Origin: Candolleomyces eurysporus
Taxonomy: Eukaryota; Basidiomycota; Agaricomycetes; Agaricales; Psathyrellaceae
DNA length: 29,404 nucleotides
Direction of reading: 5' to 3'
NCBI GenBank assembly: GCA_027579435.1
Contig: JANBPK010001307.1
Coordinates: 1 to 29,404 of the forward strand
The position numbers and the translations under genes are program-made. Every line of letters begins with the position of its first letter. The first letter of the stretch is position 1. The notes under the pieces are model-generated. The model ran no database searches. It was not told the origin of the DNA and was given only the letters and a program-made list of their open reading frames with translations. Below, in pieces: positions 23,201 through 29,404 of the stretch.

Positions 23201-23846
23201 GGTTCGGGCGTCGCTGTGCATGATGTGAGTCAATATCAGCTGAATTGCTTAGGACGATACGTACCTTCATACACGATTCCATTCACTACAGAGGAGGCGC
23301 CAGACGTCCTCGCAGGTAGTTCCCTTGGAAGGGCGATCGACAACTCTCCTTCGTCGCACTCCTGCATTGCAGAATACAGCCTTCGCTTCAGTTCCGCGTG
23401 CTTGTGACAATCTGGGGCTTCCCCGGCTCCACCCATGGTGATGTTCGACAGCGGATCGTGGATTGTGAACTCTGCTGGATGACCCCCAACAGTAACGGCT
23501 TGGATGGCTACAAAGGATTGAGGAAAGCTGGCAAAAGCGGGAGAAAACGAACATACTGCATTGCCTGGAATGAATGTGCAACGTCCTTAGTTCACTACTG
23601 TTGGGTATGATGGTCATCTCAGTGTATCCCTGTTGCGAGTCAGTCAGCACCTGTCCCCGAAACTGCAGCAAAATGCCACTGACCCATAGAGTCCCCGAAA
23701 AGTCGATCTCTAAAACGACTTTTTGGTGATGCGTATATACGAAAACGATTGTTAGTAGGGCGGTACGAGAAAGGGTCCAGGAATGAGACTTATAGAGAGA
23801 ATCCACGTCGAGAATGCTCGCGTTGCTGGAAGCCACGCGTGTCCAT
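17268..23846 (-). CDS. TAF2: TFIID subunit TAF2 with three C-terminal bromodomain modules
   Basis: TAF2 is a TFIID subunit that binds core promoter DNA. Eighteen exons join in frame: 23846-23807, 23718-23684, 23629-23557, 23507-23265, 23213-23074, 23024-22815, 22763-21744, 21684-21250, 21199-21080, 21010-20849, 20795-20685, 20637-20410, 20360-19933, 19879-19319, 19268-19078, 19027-17995, 17946-17668 and 17607-17268 (1,882 residues, against about 1,200-1,400 in human and yeast). The N-terminal half is M1-aminopeptidase-like; the zinc motif is degenerate (HSLSHALACQW near 379). A HEAT-like helical part follows (FYRVR-type YYYRVRCEAALALVQ; YSQVRIAAFDGLFL). Three bromodomains come last: about 1230-1335 (NYFDVIKDPMDLSTM, AKLYN), 1648-1745 (TYLDEIKHPMDFGTV, NCRQFN) and 1752-1862 (TYFDVV, NNAIKFN; more diverged). 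Long Pro-rich linkers and an Arg/Glu repeat lie between the first two. The first exon is uncertain. Confidence 0.9.
18482..18560 (-). repeat. Arg/Glu/Asp (RE/RD) repeat coding segment in the TAF2 linker
   Basis: Inside TAF2 exon 16 the DNA is an imperfect hexamer repeat that encodes alternating Arg and Glu or Asp residues, between the first and second bromodomains. Such RE/RD runs occur in nuclear RNA-processing proteins and form charged helices. It is low-complexity sequence within a gene, not a mobile element. Confidence 0.75.
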
Positions 23847-24034
23847 TGCGCACACGCCGCTGGGGGGAGTTGGGAAGACGATGTACTGCTAATACGAGAT
23901 GGTATACGAAGGAAGACGGAGAATATGGGGAACGAGGTGGAGGTTGGCTGCGTCAGTCGGAGGCAGATGGTGGCAGCAAAGAGAGACCTCAGCGCTGCTT
24001 ACGTAACTCTCCGTTTCATTCATCAACTTCCATC
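23847..24034. promoter_or_regulatory. Shared divergent promoter of TAF2 and LTV1
   Basis: The TAF2 and LTV1 start codons are separated by 188 bp. An 8-bp palindrome TTACGTAA lies at 23999-24006, 28 bp before the LTV1 ATG. Unlike the other two divergent gaps, no CACGTG box is present. Confidence 0.55.
23999..24006. promoter_or_regulatory. TTACGTAA palindrome (bZIP-type site)
   Basis: TTACGTAA is a known type of site for fungal Pap1/Yap bZIP factors. It is close enough to the LTV1 start that it may lie in the 5' untranslated region. Function is inferred from motif alone. Confidence 0.3.
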
Positions 24035-25895
24035 ATGCCTCCCAAGTCAAAATCCATTTTTCGCCAGCCTGGGGCCAGGCATTTCCAGCTTGTCCATCGT
24101 TCCCAGAGAGATCCCCTCATAAATGACCCTGATGCCAGCCAGCACGTTCTCAAGGCTTTTGTTCGAGAGAACGACAAAAAGGTTCTATTTTTCATTGACA
24201 TCTTATCGCAAAAACTAAACTTTGCACAGGGAAAATCTCGTGCGGATCTCGAGGAGTTGCTGGGCAACGAGCTAGCCTCGGACCCTTCTCTCTCAAAACT
24301 AGGAGAGGCCAGTCTGTACGGCATCTACTATGATGACTCGGAATACGACTACATGCAACATCTACGGACTGTTGGCGTCCAGGAAGAGGGCGTAGATAGC
24401 ATCCTGATCGAGGCACCATCGACCTCGAAAGGGAAGCGGCCCAAGAAGAATGATACCTTCGAGCTACCCCAAGAAGCTTTGCCCTCGACCTATGAATTAC
24501 CGCGGACGTACGAGTCCCAGCAGGCGGTTCCAGAGAGCATCGCAGGCTTCCAGCCGGACATGGACCCTCACCTTCGTCAGGTGCTGGAAGCCCTTGAAGA
24601 CGACGCATTTGTTGATGACGGCCTCGAGGACGATTTCTTCGGGGAGTTGGTTGCGGATGGTGAACGCAATAGCGACGAAGACTTTGACTACGAATTTAGG
24701 GAGGAAGGTGTATCAAGCGATCAAGAGCCCGAAGAACCTTCAGCAGACTCCGAATCGACTTGGGAGGACCGATTCGCCCAATTTAAAAAGAAGCAGAAAG
24801 AGTCTGCGGCACAACATGACAGTGACGACGAATTTGCTTCTGAGGGAGGAGACACCATTGGCACTCTCCATACAATATCTGTCATTGGCGGAAAGAAAAG
24901 GCGAAGGAAGGGCGGCAGTGATGCTACGGGCTACAGTATGAGCAGCTCGTCTATGCAACGCCATCAGGGTCTCCAGACGCTCGACGAGCGATTCGACCTG
25001 GTACGTGTAGATCAAGCACCTTTATCATTTGTACTTATCTCGCGTCTCTAGGTTATGATGAAACAATATGATAATGACGGAGACGACGATGAAGGGGAAG
25101 AGCCTCCCTCAGATGAAGACTCAGATGAAGCACCGGAGCTCATTACTTCGAGAGACGACTTCGATGGCATGGTGAACGAATTTTTGAACGACTATGAAAT
25201 TCTAGGTCGGAAACTCAAACCCAAGCTCGAGGGTGAGAGTGGTGCCGAGAAACTCGAGACCATGCGAAGAGCGATGGGCTTAGACGAACGCGTTCGCATC
25301 CAAGACGGGGAAGATAGTGATCCCGACGAATTGGAGTTCGTGGAAGAGGAGCCCAAAGATAAATGGGATTGTGAGACGATTCTTAGTAAGTCTCGATATC
25401 CCATTCCATGTGCATTTGTCTCAATCTTTTCAAGCAACATACAGCAACCTTGAAAACCATCCTCGCCTAATCCGGGCAAGGGATTCAAAGCCAGTGCCCA
25501 AGATTATCTTGGACCCTAGAACAGGAATGCCTGCTGTCGCAGAAAAGCCGCATCAAGGGACTAGACGCGGTCCTGCTCTTCGCCCACCTCTGTCGAATTC
25601 AGAGAACAGTGATGAATCAGACTCTGACGACACCGCTCGAGGTATTGTCTACTCACGTCTTGTGATACCAGTATTGTTCATCTATTGCTTAGGGAATCGG
25701 GGCCCTGCCGTTGGACGACCTCGCAACGAGAGCAAGGAAGAGAAGAAAGCGAGAAAGGCTGCCGCGAAGTCCCAGAAGCAGGACCGAAAAGCTGAGAAAA
25801 GAGCAACGAAAGAAAGGTTCAATGTCGAGTTCAAGGACCAGAAAAAAAAGGTTGAAGAACACCGAAGGTATTCGGGTAAAGAAGCTTTAGAGTAG
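24035..25895 (+). CDS. LTV1: LTV1 small-subunit (40S) ribosome assembly factor
   Basis: LTV1 binds the late pre-40S particle, acts in beak formation and nuclear export, and leaves when phosphorylated. Five exons join in frame: 24035-24181, 24230-25000, 25052-25385, 25435-25641 and 25693-25895, giving 553 residues. Hallmarks in order: the N-terminal HFQLVHRSQRDPLINDPDAS; YGIYYDDSEYDYMQHLR; the acidic LEALEDDAFVDDGLEDDFF stretch; the TGYSMSSSSMQRHQGLQTLDERF motif, where the phosphorylatable Ser cluster lies in the family; then KDKWDCETIL, TYSNLENHPRLI and the basic C-terminal segment with NESKEEKKARK. The third acceptor was set at 25434 and not at the later CAG near 25442, because only the former restores TYSNLENHP. 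Intron 1 is 48 bp and stop-free. The gene is divergent from TAF2. Confidence 0.94.
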
Positions 25896-26149
25896 ATTGT
25901 GATATACATACCATGTACAATGATCACACTACTGAACTATGTAGTCGAAAGATCTACGAAGCCCCTATTCGATGACGGTATCAAATAGCCGGGCAATTTA
26001 GCCACTGACGTTATAGCAACGCATGCGACCTGGAGACAAATCCGCCTCTAGGCCAAATTTAAGACCCACACAGCCCCATCGATTCCCGCATCTCTCTCTC
26101 TTTTCTTATCACCACATAACTCTGCCAACAACAAATCCCGCAAGTAGCC
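25896..26149. promoter_or_regulatory. LTV1 3' flank and HET-C promoter
   Basis: A 254 bp gap between two plus-strand genes. A pyrimidine-rich run at about 26089-26110 (TCTCTCTCTCTTTTCTTATC) lies 40-60 bp before the HET-C start codon, a position typical of the CT-rich element near fungal transcription starts. No TATA box is evident. Confidence 0.4.
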
Positions 26150-29100
26150 ATGGGCTACAATTCGAATCTCGTCTCGACATTTCTCTTCATTGCAACCCTT
26201 TGTGTGTTGCTGCCTCAAGCGAGCGCTTTTGGTGCAGGTGATATCCCCGATTTCGCCTATCTGAACGGTCAGTCCCTTCAATGTCGCTAGTGGTATCCCC
26301 CCTCGTGAGTTCATCTTGACTCGAAACAGACAAGGCATTCCGTCATGGTGATATCGAAAGCGTCCTCGAGAAGCTCGCCAAGACTGCTACACGCACATCC
26401 ATCGGCGGCTCTGGTATCATCGGAATCGCGACATCTGTGCTAAAGGCAGCCGCTGGACCGTCCAAATTCTCCAAGAGCGATATCAAGAAGGTTTACTTTG
26501 TACGTATCCACAGTCCTCTTGCCATCGTACCGACGTCTCAAGTTCAGTTTGCAGGGAAATTGGTTGCGCGACTATTCGCAGGTGCGATTCCCGAGGCCCC
26601 ACTGATGTTACTAGGTTATAATTATCTGACGTCACTCGGATGATTTTGACAGGCTATGGATATTGCTGGGCTCACTAAACTCTCGGCTGACACCCTGGTG
26701 CTGATCGTTTCTGTTTTGGGTTTTATGGTGCGTGTATATGGTAGCCCACACACTTTATTTTCTAAACCTCCTGCCAGACATTCGGCTTCACGACTCAGGA
26801 GTTCGAAATCACGCCTGATCGTCTTGGAGTATATCTACCGGTTGTAAGTGCCATGATCTTGCTGGCATACCCGGAAGCCCAGGCTAATGTCATCCCGACT
26901 TCAAGGAACATATCGATAATCCAAAGTGAGTACTCACGCGAGCCACTGATAAGCTATACCTCGTCTAATCTTCTCCTCGCACAGAGGATATGCCGAAAAA
27001 GAAGGAGACGCACGTCGTTTCCATCCAAAGTTGCGGCCTCCAGTCGAAGCTAGGGAGCTGGAGATCGATCCTAATAATGGCATGAAGGTGCGACTCGACC
27101 TAGTTTCCACATTTTGCAAGCTATAGCTAACTTGTCGAAAGAAATACATGGCCACTGAGAACCAAGGATGGGACACGTCTACCGCCTTCATCCGGCGTAC
27201 CTTCCGTGCTTGCATTGAGGCAGGACGTCGGGCAAACGGTCAAGAGGGTGCTGAACTTTGGGAAGCGTATCGTCTCCTTGGCACTGGCTTGCATACCATG
27301 GAAGATCTTCTCGCCCACAGCAACTGGTGCGAGATCGCGCTCAGGAAGATGGGGCACCGTGAAGTTTTCTGCCACGTTGGCGATCGGGGTGAGTATGCAG
27401 AATACATTCTAGCCCACGATCTCAACTCTGACATTGTGTTATGCAGTTACTGTCAATACACCTAACGGCCCTGCGCCTCCTCTGGTGACTGGAACTTTCG
27501 GTGGAGCCGATTTCCTGCACTCCTTGCTGGGAGAGGCTGGAGAGTGAGTTGTTTGACACACTGCAGGCTAGGGCGCATCTGACCACTCCCTCAGTAAATT
27601 GAGCCAGGCCAGCGTCACTGAACTTAACAATAAGATGTCACAGGCATGTTCTATTTCCCTGCTCTCTTTGCCACTTGGTTGTTAATATCAAGAAACAGGC
27701 ACAGCTAAGCGGCTCCCCTAACTTCGGAGTACTCAAGAACATCTTGTCGAAGATCATGGGTGGCGAAAGCAATGACAAGCTGAACCAGGGAGAACAAATG
27801 CAGCAACAAGCACAGGCATACCATTTTGACCCCAATAATTCCTGCCCTCCTGAGGTCATGCAGCGCCTTGTGGAGCTTCTCAAGTGGCACGACGATGTCA
27901 TGAGACAAATACTCAGGAAGATCGAGATGGTCCCTGGATTGGCTGGTATGCTTGAAGAATTCTCTAACGCTCTCAATGCCTGTAAGCTCGAGTTCGATGT
28001 AGGCCTTTGATATGCCCTGATTTCTGATGCTCTTGCGCTGCTAGATATCTACACTATCTTGGCTCCCTACGTGACGGTAGGATACATTTCATCTTTTCAA
28101 TCAATCGGCTTTCACTCACTTTTCTTTGTAGCCCCTCATGACGCAAGCCACCTCAGTTCTGGACGAGGGAAGCAAAGCCGTGATTGACAACCATGATCAA
28201 TATGAAGTCTTTGATAACCCAAATGCGTCGGACCCATCGCACAGTTTGCTCTCTAAGGTGATTTCAGGCGACTAGTTTCGACCTATCTACTTCCACTCAA
28301 CACTATTGCCCACAGGATCACTTCGGCCTCATCTTGAACGAGCCTGCGGGAAAGATCGCCCAGCTTGTTGTAGAGTACAGCGTCAATCTTATTGTAGAGG
28401 TAGATTTGGATCCTCCTTGGTACATCGTAAACTACTCACACTTGTCCGTATAGGCTTGGAGCAGCAACGACAACCCAGACCAAGTGATTAACCAGGTAAG
28501 ATAACTGGTAACTCTCCCCTAAATGTATATGAGGCGCTGATTCCTTGCGCAGATTTTGGAAGCGTTTCACCACCCATACTACAATACTGGTCGCTCCCAG
28601 ATCCAACACAAAATGTTCAATGAAATGGAGCGCTGGCTCGGAGGTTTGGGACCGGATGACGCCAAGCTAACCATCGCAGCGTTGACCAAGGTGCGTAATA
28701 CCGCACTGGCTTGCCATCTTGAAGCATAAGTCTCATCCCAACTTACTTCTATGTAGGAGAGCGTTCGAGATCACAAGAACAAGCGACTTGGATCCGAAGA
28801 TCAGAACTGGGATGAACCTGGATACGGAGGATGTGGACACAGCGCTCCATCCAAGCCCCCGAGCACAAAGCCGAATACAGCTGGTTACGCTGCCGGTAAG
28901 CACTTCTTTTCTCCAATTTCAAGCAGTGCAGTACCGAATGTGAATCTCAGCAGGTGCAGGTGCTGCTGCTGCAGGTTACGCCGGTGGAAGACAGGACAAC
29001 AGTGGATCTGGACGTCAAGATACCCAAGGATACGGTGGTGGACGACAAGACAGCTCTGGCTATGGATCCGGCCGTCAAGAAGGCTACGGGGGTAGCCAAC

Positions 29101-29404
29101 AGAACACCTATGGATCATCTGGAGGACGTCAACAGGGCGGGTACGGCGGCTCTGGGGGCCAGCAGCAGTCAAGCTATGGCTCCGGAGGGCAGCAACAGAG
29201 CGGTTATGGGAGGCAGGAAGGATACGGTCGTACCGAGCAATCTCAAACCTATGGCGGAAGCCAGAGGCGCGATGATGACGACAACAAGCCAAGCTACGGC
29301 GGAGGATACGGAGGTCGCCGAGACGATGATAACAAACCTAGCTATGGTGGAGGACGCGACGACGACAACAAGCCTAGCTATGGTGGAGGACGACGTGACG
29401 ACGA
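26150..29404 (+). CDS. HET-C-like heterokaryon incompatibility family protein (3' end missing)
   Basis: The product belongs to the Het-C family, named for the Neurospora het-c incompatibility locus; its wider role is unknown. Eighteen exons are visible: 26150-26267, 26330-26499, 26555-26581, 26653-26727, 26778-26843, 26906-26925, 26985-27087, 27142-27388, 27447-27543, 27595-27643, 27699-27981, 28045-28076, 28132-28257, 28316-28399, 28454-28495, 28553-28690, 28757-28895 and 28954 onward (about 755 residues so far). A signal peptide (about 1-26, ending QASA) leads into FGAGDIPDFAYL. Family motifs: RHGDIE, KKVYFGNWLRDYSQAMD, EFEITPDRLGVY, EHIDNPKGYAE, LHTMEDLLAHSNWCEIAL, GTFGGADFLHSLLGEA, DHFGLILNEPAG and AFHHPYYNTGRSQIQ. 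A Gly/Tyr-rich tail starts near residue 600. Exon 10 ends at a GC donor (CAG|GCATGT). The window ends inside the tail. Confidence 0.9.
28975..29262 (+). repeat. Gly/Tyr/Ser/Gln low-complexity tail of HET-C
   Basis: Within exon 18 the protein becomes almost wholly Gly, Tyr, Ser, Gln and Arg, with repeated [G/S]-Y-[G/S] units such as SGYGSGRQ, GGYGGSGG and SSYGSGGQQQ. The DNA is a chain of diverged short repeats with many GGAGG and TATGG elements. Composition resembles prion-like, FUS-type disordered segments. Confidence 0.8.
29266..29404 (+). repeat. Tandem RRDDDNKPSYGGG repeat at the HET-C end
   Basis: Three copies and the start of a fourth of a 36-48 bp unit that encodes (R)RDDD(D)NKPSYGGG. 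Copies two and three are nearly identical in DNA (AGCTATGGTGGAGGACG shared), which implies recent expansion. The array runs off the window. Confidence 0.85.

Noticed and set aside
23783..24034. Upstream extension of LTV1 from an ATG at 23783
   Set aside because: It would run through the whole divergent promoter and the start of TAF2; the ATG at 24035 gives the conserved LTV1 N-terminus.
1..29404. tRNA, rRNA, transposon, telomere or CRISPR-like structure
   Set aside because: None was seen: no cloverleaf with A/B boxes, no terminal repeats, no transposase or reverse transcriptase motifs, and no spaced repeats.

Overview
This is a 29.4 kb piece of a nuclear fungal genome, most likely from a mushroom-forming basidiomycete (Agaricomycetes). 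The reasons are dense gene packing, about 80 introns that are nearly all 47-70 bp long, short GT...AG splice sites, CTAAC/CTGAC-like branch points, and proteins typical of that group (long FYVE-type Fab1, Het-C with a glycine-rich tail). All nine genes look like conserved single-copy housekeeping genes. I saw no mobile element, tRNA, rRNA or CRISPR array.

Layout, left to right: a USP39/Sad1 splicing factor (minus, 161-2129) is divergent from the mitoribosome assembly factor Rsm22/METTL17 (plus, 2432-4692). Next come mitochondrial ribosomal protein uL1m (minus, 4992-6008) and the very large PI3P 5-kinase FAB1/PIKfyve (minus, 6293-13968). FAB1 is divergent from COP9 signalosome subunit 2 (plus, 14144-16196). 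Mitochondrial ribosomal protein mL40 (minus, 16414-16971) and TFIID subunit TAF2 (minus, 17268-23846) follow. TAF2 is divergent from the 40S assembly factor LTV1 (plus, 24035-25895). The window ends inside a HET-C gene (plus, 26150 to beyond 29404).

The exon models were joined by eye, using reading phase, splice consensus and remembered family conservation. Every multi-exon model closes in frame except FAB1, which has two local frame problems (around 8104-8182 and at the N at 7856).

The genes do not form one pathway. Three serve the mitochondrial ribosome (Rsm22, uL1m, mL40), one the cytosolic ribosome (LTV1), two nuclear gene expression (USP39, TAF2), one endolysosomal lipid signalling (FAB1), one cullin regulation (CSN2), and one is related to vegetative incompatibility (HET-C). 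Three head-to-head pairs share short promoters of 302, 175 and 188 bp; in the first two a CACGTG box sits almost exactly at the midpoint.

Most notable observations: (1) TAF2 carries three bromodomain-like modules after its usual M1-peptidase-like and HEAT-like parts, giving about 1,882 residues; (2) 46 of the 48 single Ns lie in 14826-18430, and 24 of the 28 that fall in codons are at third positions, which suggests masked allelic SNPs of a dikaryon rather than random bad bases; (3) HET-C ends in a long Gly/Tyr/Ser/Gln tail of FUS-like composition with tandem repeats.
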